Source: JBHGBM01 sp041946965 (GTDB lineage: Bacteria; Acidobacteriota; Terriglobia; Bryobacterales; Bryobacteraceae). From it: a stretch of 64,000 nucleotides of DNA. The stretch lies in NCBI GenBank assembly GCA_041946965.1, contig JBHGBM010000019.1, positions 1 through 64,000 on the forward strand, given 5' to 3'. The translations under genes were made by a program, and so were the position numbers. A model generated the notes under the pieces. It searched no databases and was not told where the DNA came from. It saw only the letters and a program-made list of their open reading frames with translations. This document shows, one piece after another, positions 16,907-26,481 of the stretch. Every line of letters begins with the position of its first letter. Position 1 is the stretch's first letter.

Positions 16907-18808
16907 ATGGTGCGCTGCGCGGCGCTGCTGATGGCGGCTTCCTGCCTGGCGGCTCAGACCGGCGGCTTTACGCACCTGGCGACTTACAAGGGTCTCGGAG
17001 GGCTGGTGGCCAGCGCGGTAGGCCCCGGCCGCGGAGAGGGAAGCCAGCGTTTTTACCTGAGCTACCTGTATATCGACAACACCATCGACGTGGTCGGCGT
17101 GGATCCCGACAGCGGCGAGTTCGAGGTATACGCAAACCCGGCGTCCACCGAATCCGGCGCGCGCTGCATGGTGGCGGGTCCCGACGGCAAACTGTATCTC
17201 GGCACCTTGCCCCGGGCGCACTTTCTGGAACTGGACCCCAAGGCGGGGACGCTCAAGGATCTGGGCAGACCCAGCCCCACCGAGCAGTACATCTGGGACG
17301 TGGCGTTCGGCCCGGACGGCAGGCTCTACGGAGCCACCTACCCGCAATCAAAGCTGGTGCGCTACGATCCGGCCACGGGCGCGCTGGAGGACCTGGGCCG
17401 CATGGACCCGGTGGAGCAATACGCGCATTACGTGGCCGGCAGCGACGACGGATTCATGTACGTAGGCATCGGCACCAGCCGGGCCAACATCGCCGCCTAC
17501 GAAATCGCCACCGGCGAACACCGCGAGATTCTGCCGCCGGAGTTCCAGACGGTGGGTCAGGCCAGCGTGTACCGCGGGCAGGACGGCAAGGTTTACGGCA
17601 TACTCGGATCGCGCTATTTCCGGCTGGAGGGCTGGACGTGCACCGCCATTACCTCAAAGGAGGCGTCGCCGGCGGTCCCGAAGAATCGCCTGGCCGATGG
17701 CCGCACGGTAAGCGTTTCAGGCCGCACCATCCGGACAACGGATGCGCAGCGCCGCACCACCGAGCGGCACTTCGCCTACGAGGGCAACGAGCTTCCGATG
17801 TTCCGCATCGGCTTCGGCCCGGATGGAGTGCTCTACGGCAGTTCCGTGCTGCCGATTCACTTTCTCCGTCTGGACGCGGAGAACGGGGCCATGGCGGAGA
17901 TCGGCGACCTGGGGGGCGGCGAAATCTACTCCTTCCTGGCGCGCGGCCCGCACCTGCTGATGGCCGCCTATTCCGGCCTGGCGCCCCTGATGGTGTGGGA
18001 TCCCCAGAGAGCTTTCAACACCGGCGGCGGGGATAAGAACCCCGTGCTGGTGAACTTTCAGGGTTCCGACAGCGGCTGGCGTCCGCAGGCATTCATCAAC
18101 GGGCCGGGGGGCCGGGTTTACATCGGCTCGGTGGCCGGATATGGAAAGCTGGGGGGCCCGCTCACGGTATGGGACCTGGATAATGGCGTGATCAGCGAGT
18201 ATCCCCATGTGGTCGCCGATCAGAGCGTGGTCTCGCTGGCGGTTTGGAACGGCCTCATCGTGGGCGGCGCCACGGTGGGCGGCGGGGGCGGCTCGCACCC
18301 CACGCAAAAGGAAGCCAGAATCTTCCTGTGGGACCCGGAGACGCGGGAGAAGTTGTGGGAAGGTGCGGCGGTACGCGGCGCCACTTCCATCACGGACCTG
18401 ATTGTGACTGACAACCTGGTATACGGGATTGCCGGCCGCACCCTGTTCTGCTTCGATCCCGAAGCGCGGGAGATCAAATTCACCAAATCCACGCCATTTA
18501 CCAGCGCCATTTACAACAGTGTGGGATTGGGGCCGGGCGGTAAAATCTGGGGACTGGCCTCCACCGGAATTTTCACCATCGACCCGGAGACCGGCGAGGT
18601 GGCCATGGCGGCTCTGACGCCCAAGGCCATCACCGCCGGATTTGAGCTGCGGGACGGCGCGGTGTACTTCGTGTGTGGGCCGCAGTTGTGGCGCTATGAC
18701 ATCGCGGAGGCGGAAGCGTCCGGCGGGACGGCCCAGGTCAAAACTCGAACTTCACCGTCAACTGCACAACGCGCGGCCCGCCCCGCCCGCTGGCGGCCGC
18801 CGCGGTGA
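16907..18808 (+). CDS. secreted beta-propeller-like protein of unknown function
   Basis: A 633-residue protein with a signal peptide (MVRCAALLMAASCLAAQ) and many repeated blade-like segments, for example PDGKLYLGTL, PDGRLYGATY, DGFMYVGIG, PGGRVYIGSV and PGGKIWGLAS, each followed by W/Y-DP-ETG turns. This indicates one or two beta-propellers of the quinoprotein/SMP-30-like type, probably binding a ligand or glycan. I do not recognise a named family. The last 24 or so residues (RTSPSTAQRAARPARWRPPR region) are low-complexity and lie over the 3' end of the convergent receptor gene, overlapping it by 71 bases, so the natural C-terminus may have been lost. Confidence 0.75.
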   Translation: MVRCAALLMAASCLAAQTGGFTHLATYKGLGGLVASAVGPGRGEGSQRFYLSYLYIDNTIDVVGVDPDSGEFEVYANPASTESGARCMVAGPDGKLYLGTLPRAHFLELDPKAGTLKDLGRPSPTEQYIWDVAFGPDGRLYGATYPQSKLVRYDPATGALEDLGRMDPVEQYAHYVAGSDDGFMYVGIGTSRANIAAYEIATGEHREILPPEFQTVGQASVYRGQDGKVYGILGSRYFRLEGWTCTAITSKEASPAVPKNRLADGRTVSVSGRTIRTTDAQRRTTERHFAYEGNELPMFRIGFGPDGVLYGSSVLPIHFLRLDAENGAMAEIGDLGGGEIYSFLARGPHLLMAAYSGLAPLMVWDPQRAFNTGGGDKNPVLVNFQGSDSGWRPQAFINGPGGRVYIGSVAGYGKLGGPLTVWDLDNGVISEYPHVVADQSVVSLAVWNGLIVGGATVGGGGGSHPTQKEARIFLWDPETREKLWEGAAVRGATSITDLIVTDNLVYGIAGRTLFCFDPEAREIKFTKSTPFTSAIYNSVGLGPGGKIWGLASTGIFTIDPETGEVAMAALTPKAITAGFELRDGAVYFVCGPQLWRYDIAEAEASGGTAQVKTRTSPSTAQRAARPARWRPPR

Positions 18809-21800
18809 TGCGGCCGCCATTGGCCGCATTGAAATTGCGGACCGGCAGACGGAAATGGGTGCGGTTGAAGGCGTTGAACGCCTCGCAGCGGAACTGGATC
18901 TTCCGCTCGCCCGCCGGGAAGTTCTTCATCAGCGCGGCGCTGGTGAAGTTCGTGCCCATGCCATCGAGGATATTTCTCCCGGCGTTGCCGAAACTGAACG
19001 GCGTGAAACCGCTGGCGCTGGGGTTGCAGTGTCCCACCGACTCGCATCGCGGCGCGGCCTCGAAATCGGCGAGCCTGAAAAACGGATAGTCGACGCCGCG
19101 GCGGCCCCGGGAGGGGTCTTCCGGCTGCACTCCCTTGCCCAGCCGGTTGGGGCGCTGCGACTCGCCCAGGTCGGCGTTCACGTTGGCGGACAGCACGGTG
19201 AACGGCGCGCCGGTGTATGCGGAGGTCGTACCGCTGAGCTGCCACCCGTTCACGAAAGCGCCCAGCGCTCCCGCGGCGTCCTTGAGCCATGCCCTGCCGC
19301 GGCCGATGGGCAGCGGCCAGGCGAACGCGGCGGTGAAGGCGTGACCGCGGTCCCAATCCGACCTGCCGCGCTCCGCCTTCAGGTTGCGGGAGTCCTGGGC
19401 GCCATCGAACCCTCCGTTGCCCGCGCCCACCTGCGAAGCCTCGTCGATCGACTTGCCGTACGTGTAGCTCACCCGGTAAAACAATCCGCCGCTTGACCGG
19501 CGGCGCAGCGAGACCTGCCCGGCGTTGTAGACCGAATCCGAGCCGAAGGCGAAGTAATCGATCGTATTCAGTCCGGCATAGGGCCTCTGGAACGGAATTC
19601 CCGCCTGGTATAGCTGGAGGCTGCGGAGGGGTTGGTTGATGTCGTAGCGGCGCACCAGGTGGCTGCCTTTCGAACCCACGTAACCCACCTCGATCATGGC
19701 GCCCCGCCCCAGGTCGCGTTCGGCGGCGAGGTTATAGCTCTGCATGTAGCCGGTCGGCGGGCGCAACTCAAAGCCCGCGGAGTTGGTGACCGCACCCAGG
19801 GCCGCCCGCGCGGCGGGGAAGGGGTTCGCCAGGGTGAGAGCGTTCGGGTCGCTGGTGACGCGGGAGAAGCTTTGGGTGACGGAAAACGGATAGCCGCTCA
19901 TCAGGCTCCCGCGAATGGTCTCGTGCCGCTGGCCGGCGTAGAAGATTCCGTAGCCGCCGCGCAACACGGTGTGTTGCGCGCCCAGGGGCCTCCAGGCAAA
20001 TCCGAAGCGCGGCGCAAAATTTGTGTAATCGGGATAAACCAGCGATTCCGGCAAGCCCGCGTCCCGCGCCAGCGTCGTGACATTGGTGAGGCCGGCCTGC
20101 GCCAGCAACGCGGCCAGGTTCGGCAATGTTCGATCGCTGGCGATGACAATCTTATTGAGGCCCGGAACGAAGTTGGACATCTGCCCGTAACGGTGCCTCA
20201 CCGGAGATTCCAGTTCGTACCGCAGTCCCAGGTTCAGGGTCAACGACCGCGCCGCCCTGTAATCGTCGCTGAAGAATAACCCGAGGCTGGTCGCGCGCAG
20301 GTACGTGCGGCTGGGCTGAAGAAGCCGGGAGCTGCTGTTCAGCAGCCCGAGCAGCATGTCGCCCATCGGGTAACCGGTCCAGCGGTCCTGGAAGGCGAAG
20401 GTGCCCCGGGCGTTGCCGTTGTTGGGCTCGTTGTGCCTCAGGCGCGCTGCGTCGAAGCCCCACTTGAAAGTGTGGCCGGCCCGCACCCAGGTCAGCTTGG
20501 CGTTGGCCTGTATGTTGGTGACGTGGAATTGCGCCGGTTGCGCGGCCACGCATCCGAGGGGCAGATAGTTGGTGAGTGTGAAGCGCGGAAACCCAAGCAG
20601 TTCCGGGTCGGTGGTGGAGCCGGGAATTCCGAGCTGGCCGGCGATGTTCTGCCCGGCCCAGATGCACCGCTGCCTTGTCGAGGTGCGGGCATATCCTCCG
20701 CGCACCTCCATCAGGACCGCGGGCGAAAACATGTGCATGTAGTCGAGACCCATGAGCGAGTCGCGCACCTTCTGGGTGTTGCCGAAGGTCCCGATGTCGC
20801 TGCCCGCCCATGGGTTGGAGGGCCGCGAGAAACGCTTCGAGTACCGCCAGGCCAGGGTGTCTTTTTGTGACAGGCGGTGATCGATCTTGGTCAGAATCGA
20901 ATCCCAGTTCTCCGGCCGGCTGGCTACCGCCACGAAGTTGTTCACCGGGTCGGCGCGGTTGGGCAGCGGGAAATAGTCGAGCAGTTTTGCGGATATGGGG
21001 CTGAAACGGCTGGCGGGGATGCGGTTATTGGGAAACGCGGGGCTGCCGGCGGCCAGCGGGTCTCGCACGGTGATTGCCGCTCCCGCCGCGGTTTTCGCGC
21101 CGGAGAGGTCGCCGGCGCGCTCGGCGGCGGTGGGCACCCGGCCGATGGCGCTTTCGCCGATCACCTGGCGGTATCCTTCGTAGCTGCCTAGGAAAAACGT
21201 CCGGTTGCGGCCGTTGTACACCCCCGGAATCAGGACCGGCCCGCTGAAGGTGGCGCCGAACTGATTGCGCTTCAAATCCAGCCGTTCCGGATCGAAGAAG
21301 CCGCGGGCGTCCAAGACCTTGTTCCGCAGAGACTCGAACAGCGCCCCGCGCAGCCTGTTGGCGCCCGAGCGCAGCGCCATGCCGACCACGCCGCCGGCCA
21401 ACCGCCCGTATTCCGCCGAATAGCCGGAAGTCTCCATTTTGAATTCCTGCACGGCGTCGATATTGGGGCGGGAATTGGCGATGCCGCGGCGGCTGTCGCG
21501 GTTGCTGAACCCGTCCACGTACATGTTGGTGTTGTCGGCGCGGGCGCCGTTGGCCGTGATCGACGATCCGTTGCCGCCCTCGGCCTTCTCAACCACGCCG
21601 GGCACCAGAAAGGCGAGGTCCATGAAATCGCGGTCCATCAGCGGCAGTTCCTGGATTTCACGCTGCACGATCACCTCGCCCATCGACGCGCCGCGCTCGG
21701 TGTTGATGGGGGCGGCCTCCGCGGTAACCTCCACCGACTCCGCCAGTGTGCCGATCTGCATGCCGATGTTGTCGCGCAGGGTCTGGCCCACTTCGAGCAC

Positions 21801-22064
21801 GATCCCGGTGCGGTGGTACTTGCGGAACCCGGCCGCCTCCGCGGTCAGCTCGTAGGAGCCCGGCGGTAAGCTGGCGATGACGTAATCGCCGGAGGGAGTG
21901 GTCTTGATACTTCGGACGGCGCCGGTTTCCAGGTTTCGCACGGTTACGGCCACGCCGGGCATGACCGCACCCGCCGCGTCGGTAACCAGGCCGGTAACCG
22001 TGGCCAGATCGGCTTGCGCCCAGAGGCCCACGGAAAGCAGCATGAATGCGGCCAGGATTCTCAT
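18738..22064 (-). CDS. Oar-like TonB-dependent receptor
   Basis: A 1108-residue receptor: signal peptide MRILAAFMLLSVGLWAQA, carboxypeptidase-regulatory domain (TGLVTDAAGAVMPGVAVTVR), plug with LPLMDRDFMDLAFLVPG and a barrel ending LTVKFEF. The start at 22064 is preceded by GGAG at eight bases; an upstream in-frame ATG at 22106 would add 14 residues before the leader. A promoter (22106-22134) fits the chosen start. The gene is divergent from the DUF4838 triplet and is the likely importer for that locus. Confidence 0.92.
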   Translation of the reverse strand: MRILAAFMLLSVGLWAQADLATVTGLVTDAAGAVMPGVAVTVRNLETGAVRSIKTTPSGDYVIASLPPGSYELTAEAAGFRKYHRTGIVLEVGQTLRDNIGMQIGTLAESVEVTAEAAPINTERGASMGEVIVQREIQELPLMDRDFMDLAFLVPGVVEKAEGGNGSSITANGARADNTNMYVDGFSNRDSRRGIANSRPNIDAVQEFKMETSGYSAEYGRLAGGVVGMALRSGANRLRGALFESLRNKVLDARGFFDPERLDLKRNQFGATFSGPVLIPGVYNGRNRTFFLGSYEGYRQVIGESAIGRVPTAAERAGDLSGAKTAAGAAITVRDPLAAGSPAFPNNRIPASRFSPISAKLLDYFPLPNRADPVNNFVAVASRPENWDSILTKIDHRLSQKDTLAWRYSKRFSRPSNPWAGSDIGTFGNTQKVRDSLMGLDYMHMFSPAVLMEVRGGYARTSTRQRCIWAGQNIAGQLGIPGSTTDPELLGFPRFTLTNYLPLGCVAAQPAQFHVTNIQANAKLTWVRAGHTFKWGFDAARLRHNEPNNGNARGTFAFQDRWTGYPMGDMLLGLLNSSSRLLQPSRTYLRATSLGLFFSDDYRAARSLTLNLGLRYELESPVRHRYGQMSNFVPGLNKIVIASDRTLPNLAALLAQAGLTNVTTLARDAGLPESLVYPDYTNFAPRFGFAWRPLGAQHTVLRGGYGIFYAGQRHETIRGSLMSGYPFSVTQSFSRVTSDPNALTLANPFPAARAALGAVTNSAGFELRPPTGYMQSYNLAAERDLGRGAMIEVGYVGSKGSHLVRRYDINQPLRSLQLYQAGIPFQRPYAGLNTIDYFAFGSDSVYNAGQVSLRRRSSGGLFYRVSYTYGKSIDEASQVGAGNGGFDGAQDSRNLKAERGRSDWDRGHAFTAAFAWPLPIGRGRAWLKDAAGALGAFVNGWQLSGTTSAYTGAPFTVLSANVNADLGESQRPNRLGKGVQPEDPSRGRRGVDYPFFRLADFEAAPRCESVGHCNPSASGFTPFSFGNAGRNILDGMGTNFTSAALMKNFPAGERKIQFRCEAFNAFNRTHFRLPVRNFNAANGGRITAAAASGRGGPRVVQLTVKFEF

Positions 22065-22105
22065 CTTCGTATCTCCAGAGCGGTGTGCCCTCAGGGCCGG
22101 AATCA

Positions 22106-22134
22106 ATCATACCCGTCTGTCCTGTGGGCCGCAA
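22106..22134 (-). promoter_or_regulatory. promoter for the receptor facing the DUF4838 genes
   Basis: On the minus strand TTGCGG (22129-22134) is separated by 17 bases from TATGAT (22106-22111). The -10 is five of six to consensus and the -35 keeps TTG. Transcription would begin near 22099, giving a leader of about 35 bases before the ATG at 22064 and excluding the longer start at 22106. Confidence 0.5.
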
Positions 22135-22317
22135 CGCGGGCCATCTCCTTTGTTCTGAAGTTCTATTCTTAATCATGGCGCGGTAGTATTCCTTAATAAA
22201 CAGTGGCGAACGATCTGCTATCGCGCCTTGAACGCCTGACGGACGGTGGCGCGCCGGTCGCGCCCGGTGCGCGGCCCATCGTGAGAATCGGTCCGTTGTT
22301 GCGAAAGAGAGGATGAG

Positions 22318-24549
22318 ATGAAAACAGCGGCAGTCCTATTCCTGGTTATCGCGGCGGCGCAGGGGGCCACGCTGGTCAGGAATGGAAAAGCGACCAGTGT
22401 CATCGTGGTGCCCGACAGGGAGGCCGCCGTCGCGCGGGAGGCGGCCCGGTTGCTGCAAGGGACGCTGTTGAAGATGACCGGAGCGAAGATTCCCATCGAG
22501 CCCGAGGGGCGGGCCGGCACACCCGCCCCGGCGGGACGCGTCTGGATATCGGCTGGAGACACGCGATTCGCGCGGTCCAAGGGCATAGCGCCCGAAGCGC
22601 TGCGGCCGGAAGAGATTCGCGTCGTGGCGGCGCCCGGTTATGTCATCGTGGCCGGGAATGACAGCCCGGCGGATGACATGGGCCGGGAGCCTCAACAGGG
22701 CTCCTATTTCGCGGCGGTGGAACTGCTGGAGCGGTTGGGCGTCCGCTGGCTCTGGCCGGGGAAGAGCGGCGAAGTCGTTCCGCGCAGAGCGACCGTCTCC
22801 GTCGCCCCGTTCGAGTATGCCTTCTTCCCGCGGGTGACGCAGAGGCGCCTGCGCTTCGGTCCGGACAGGGGCGCGGGACAGGCGCGGTATGGCATCAAGC
22901 TCGCCGATGCGGGTCTGGATTGGGGCGAGTGGCCCCGCCACATGCGCCTGGGCTATAGCCGGCGGATCGGCGCCGGCCACGCATTCGGCGACTGGTATGA
23001 GAAGTACTTCAAGGAGCACCCCGAGTACTTCGCGGTGGGAGAGGATGGCAAATCGTTCGGTTGGCTGAGCAACGTGCAGCGCAGCAAGTTATGCGTGAGC
23101 AATCCGGGCGTCCTGGAGCAGGTGGTGAAGCTCGCCAGGGATTATTACAGCCGCAGCCGGATTCCGCAGGCGACGTGTTTTTCGGTCAGCCCCACCGACA
23201 GCCAGGCGGGCCACTGCATGTGCCCGAACTGCCGGAAGATGGACGCCCTGGATGGACCGAAGGAGGAGTGGAATTTCAATACCGGAGAAGGTGGCCGCAA
23301 CCGCAGCGTGGTTCGCCACGTGTCGCTCACAGACCGCTACCTGACGTTCTGGAACCGGGTGGCCGAACGGCTGGAAAAAGAGTGCCCGCACCTGCTTCTT
23401 AGCGGCATCGCCTACGGCGTTTACCGCCACCCGCCGCTGCACACCCGCGCGCACAAGAACCTTGTGATTACGTACGTGGGCGGGGACTACACCAACGACG
23501 CCCTGCGCCGCTCCTGCCTGAAGGAATGGGACGAGTGGGCGGTCCGGGCGGACAGGATGATGTTCCGGCCCAACCTGATGCGGGAGGGCCGGGGTTTCCC
23601 GCTGATCTGGCCGGTGCGCATGGCGGAAGACCTCCGGCACTTCTGCGGCAAGGGCATGATTTCGGTCGATATTGCCAACATCCACGGGCACTGGGCCACG
23701 CAAGGGCTGAACTATTATGTGCTGGCCAAGACTCTGTGGAACCCGGATCTCGACGCGTGGGCGTTGATCGACGATTACTGCCGGCGGGGGTTCGGAGCGG
23801 CTGCGGCGCCTATCCGGAAATATTACGGCAGGCTCATCGAATTGACCGATCGGGTGGCCGCTTACAACGGCGAACACGAGCCGGATGCGGCCGGCCAACT
23901 GGCCCGGGGCGAAGCCACCGCCGAGGACGCCAGAGCGCGGCGCAAGAACGATCCCATTACCGCTCCCGCCTCCGCCTGGGAGGTGGTCTACACGCCGGCG
24001 GTGATGAAGGAACTGGAGGGATACCTCCGCGACGCGCGTCGGCTCGCCGCCCGCGAGCCCGATGTGAGGGAGCGCGTGAAGTTCCTCTCGCTTGGTTTCG
24101 AGTTCGCCGGTCTTGACCTCAAGATGAAGCAGAGCCTTGGCCGGCATGACCGCGATCCCCGGTCGCGCGAGAAGGCGGTCGCTCTCCTCAAGGCCGTGGT
24201 GGAGGTCGAGGAGTGGAGGAAGCGCCATGCGGGCAGCGCCGCCGTGGGCACCGTGGTGGGGTCCTACTGGTTCGCACAGCAATTGCTCGGAACACCCGCA
24301 GCGCGCTTCGCGCCGGTTGTGCTGGCGGAAAAACAGCCGGGCGGCGATTACCGCCTCGAGGTGCTGGCTTACTCCCGCGACCGGCGCATCGCGGCCATGC
24401 AATTGAGCCACGACGGCCGGCAGTGGTCCGCCGCGCGGCCTTACGAACCGCGCATCACCTGGCGCGGCCAGGGCAGAGTGTTCGTGCGTTTCCAACTGGA
24501 GGGCGAGGAAGGCGCGGAGTGGTCCAAGCCGGTGCAGGCCGAGTTGTGA
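22318..24549 (+). CDS. DUF4838 domain protein (first of three in tandem)
   Basis: A 743-residue secreted protein with signal peptide MKTAAVLFLVIAAAQG. The N-terminal part resembles the alpha-glucuronidase/GH20-type small domain and contains VRWLWPGKSGEVVP. The DUF4838 core follows, with HPEYF, KLCVSNPGV and a CxCxxC pair (HCMCPNCRKMD) that suggests a metal or disulfide site. A beta-rich tail (about 665-743) may bind carbohydrate. DUF4838 proteins are predicted glycosidases; no activity can be assigned here. AGAGGA lies just before the ATG. The next DUF4838 gene begins 15 bases after its stop. Confidence 0.88.
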   Translation: MKTAAVLFLVIAAAQGATLVRNGKATSVIVVPDREAAVAREAARLLQGTLLKMTGAKIPIEPEGRAGTPAPAGRVWISAGDTRFARSKGIAPEALRPEEIRVVAAPGYVIVAGNDSPADDMGREPQQGSYFAAVELLERLGVRWLWPGKSGEVVPRRATVSVAPFEYAFFPRVTQRRLRFGPDRGAGQARYGIKLADAGLDWGEWPRHMRLGYSRRIGAGHAFGDWYEKYFKEHPEYFAVGEDGKSFGWLSNVQRSKLCVSNPGVLEQVVKLARDYYSRSRIPQATCFSVSPTDSQAGHCMCPNCRKMDALDGPKEEWNFNTGEGGRNRSVVRHVSLTDRYLTFWNRVAERLEKECPHLLLSGIAYGVYRHPPLHTRAHKNLVITYVGGDYTNDALRRSCLKEWDEWAVRADRMMFRPNLMREGRGFPLIWPVRMAEDLRHFCGKGMISVDIANIHGHWATQGLNYYVLAKTLWNPDLDAWALIDDYCRRGFGAAAAPIRKYYGRLIELTDRVAAYNGEHEPDAAGQLARGEATAEDARARRKNDPITAPASAWEVVYTPAVMKELEGYLRDARRLAAREPDVRERVKFLSLGFEFAGLDLKMKQSLGRHDRDPRSREKAVALLKAVVEVEEWRKRHAGSAAVGTVVGSYWFAQQLLGTPAARFAPVVLAEKQPGGDYRLEVLAYSRDRRIAAMQLSHDGRQWSAARPYEPRITWRGQGRVFVRFQLEGEEGAEWSKPVQAEL

Positions 24550-24564
24550 CCCGGTGCGGGGATT

Positions 24565-26481
24565 ATGCGAACAATCATCCTCATACTGTTTTGTGCCGCA
24601 TGCGGGGCGCAGACCCTGAAAGTGGCCGGCCGGGGGCAGCCCGCCGCGGTTGTGGTCCTGGGGCGCCAGCCGTCTGAGGACGACCGCTTCGCCGCCGGAG
24701 AACTCGTAAAGTACGTCCGGAAAACCTCGGGCGCCGCGCTCCAGGTGGTTTCGGCTCCAGAGAAGAACGCGGGCGTTCGCATCTATGTAGGACCGGGCGT
24801 CTGCCCGGAGGCGTCCAGGAACCGGCTGGAGCGTCTGCGGGCCGGCGGTTACCTGGTGGAAGCCCTTCCCGATGGACGAATCGTCCTGGCGGGCAAGGGC
24901 CGGCACGGAACCAGCTTCGCAGTGTACGAATTCCTCGAGCGATTCGCCGGCGTGCGATGGCTCTGGCCGGGAGACCTGGGCGAGGTCGCCCCGAAGCGGC
25001 CAACCATCGAGGTCGCTCCCGTGTCGCTGGCGCGGGAGCCCGCTTTCCTCTGGCGCGGCCTGGGACCGGGGGGTGCGCTTTGGGGTCCCGCCGACCGCTG
25101 GCGCAAGGAGCGCGAGTTGGGAGTCTCAACCGCCCACCAGGCCGAGCAGAGCCTGTGGGAGCGGCGCAACCGCTTCGGCGGCGAGCTGATCTACGGTGGG
25201 CATGCCTTCGGGGAAATCCTTCCCCCGGCGAAGTACGGTCCCGCGCATCCGGAATACTACGCGCTGTTCCGGGGCGAGCGGGACTGGAAGAATTTCAACG
25301 GCAAACACCGCGCGCAGTTGTGCACCAGCAACCCCGAGGTTGTGCGCCTGGTCATCGAGTACTGCCGCCGGATGTTCGACCGGCATCCCGAGTACGATGG
25401 CGTCTCCATCAGTCCGAACGATGGGCGCGGGTTCTGCGAATGCGAACGCTGCCAGCGGCTGGATACCGGCGAGATGCAGAGAGACCGCGACGACCCGGAT
25501 ACCGGCCGCGGCGGCGCCCTGCGGGTGATCTCCGACCGCATGGTCGATTTCGCCAACCAGGTGGCGGAAGGCGTAGCCCAGTCGCATCCTTCCAAGAAAG
25601 TCGTCTTGTTCGCCTACTCGCAGTACCGCCAGCCGCCGAAACGCACACGGGCTCATTCCCATCTGATCGTGCAATACGCGGTCAACTGCGCCGGTTTCTG
25701 GAATTCGGGCTATCGGGAACGGATGCTGGCGGAGATCGAAGGGTGGAGCAGAGTTGCCCCGAACCTCGGCGTGTATGAGTACCTCACGCAGACGAATTTC
25801 CCGGACATCCCCCGGCTGATTCCAGACCTGCTCGCTCTCGAACTCCGTCACCTGGAGAAGCTCGGCGCCCGCTATTACCAGACTCAGGCGGGCAACGGGT
25901 TCGCGGTGAACGGGCTGAACTTCTATGTGCTGGCGCGCCTGCTGTGGGACCCCTCCGCCGACTGCCGCGAGATCGTCGCTGGTTACGTGAAAGACGGATT
26001 TGGCGCCGCCGCGCCGGCCGTCAGGCGCTATTTCAACCGGCACATCGAGCATTGGAAGTCGCTGAAATCGGAAACGATCACCATGAACGATGCCTCGGTG
26101 AAGACCTACGAAGCCGTACTGGGCGCCTATCCTCCCGCCTTCCGGGAAGCCTGCCGTGGCGACCTCCAGGAGGCCCTGCGAGCTGCCGCGGGCGATGCCC
26201 GCAAGCGCGTGGAATTCCTTTGGGAAGGCTTCACCTACTTCGACATGACCATGGAGGCGGCCGCAAAGACCCTGCCGCTGCTGCGCGCCGGCTGGAAACC
26301 GGCGTCGGGGCTTGCCGGCCCCGGCGCCGCGGCTGCCGCGGCGCTCCGCGCCTGGGAGGAGCGCGATCGTTTCATCGAACGGCACAAGGAGGATTTCGTG
26401 CTGTCCTACATGTGGATCCGGTCTAACGATGAAACGCGCACGTTCAACCCGCTCCGCCGCGTCCGCAGTGCATCGAAATGA
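24565..26481 (+). CDS. DUF4838 domain protein (second of three in tandem)
   Basis: A 638-residue paralogue of its upstream neighbour. It has a short leader (MRTIILILFCAACGAQ), the VRWLWPGDLGEVAP segment, HPEYYALF, QLCTSNPEV and the CxCxxC motif GFCECERCQRLD. It lacks the extra C-terminal beta domain of the first copy. The stop overlaps the next start (ATGA), so these genes form one operon. The set probably acts in the periplasm or at the surface on related but distinct glycan linkages; that division of labour is my inference. Confidence 0.88.
   Translation: MRTIILILFCAACGAQTLKVAGRGQPAAVVVLGRQPSEDDRFAAGELVKYVRKTSGAALQVVSAPEKNAGVRIYVGPGVCPEASRNRLERLRAGGYLVEALPDGRIVLAGKGRHGTSFAVYEFLERFAGVRWLWPGDLGEVAPKRPTIEVAPVSLAREPAFLWRGLGPGGALWGPADRWRKERELGVSTAHQAEQSLWERRNRFGGELIYGGHAFGEILPPAKYGPAHPEYYALFRGERDWKNFNGKHRAQLCTSNPEVVRLVIEYCRRMFDRHPEYDGVSISPNDGRGFCECERCQRLDTGEMQRDRDDPDTGRGGALRVISDRMVDFANQVAEGVAQSHPSKKVVLFAYSQYRQPPKRTRAHSHLIVQYAVNCAGFWNSGYRERMLAEIEGWSRVAPNLGVYEYLTQTNFPDIPRLIPDLLALELRHLEKLGARYYQTQAGNGFAVNGLNFYVLARLLWDPSADCREIVAGYVKDGFGAAAPAVRRYFNRHIEHWKSLKSETITMNDASVKTYEAVLGAYPPAFREACRGDLQEALRAAAGDARKRVEFLWEGFTYFDMTMEAAAKTLPLLRAGWKPASGLAGPGAAAAAALRAWEERDRFIERHKEDFVLSYMWIRSNDETRTFNPLRRVRSASK

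Noticed and set aside
23089..24906. 605-codon minus-strand frame
   Set aside because: Antisense to two DUF4838 genes; no domain or ribosome site.
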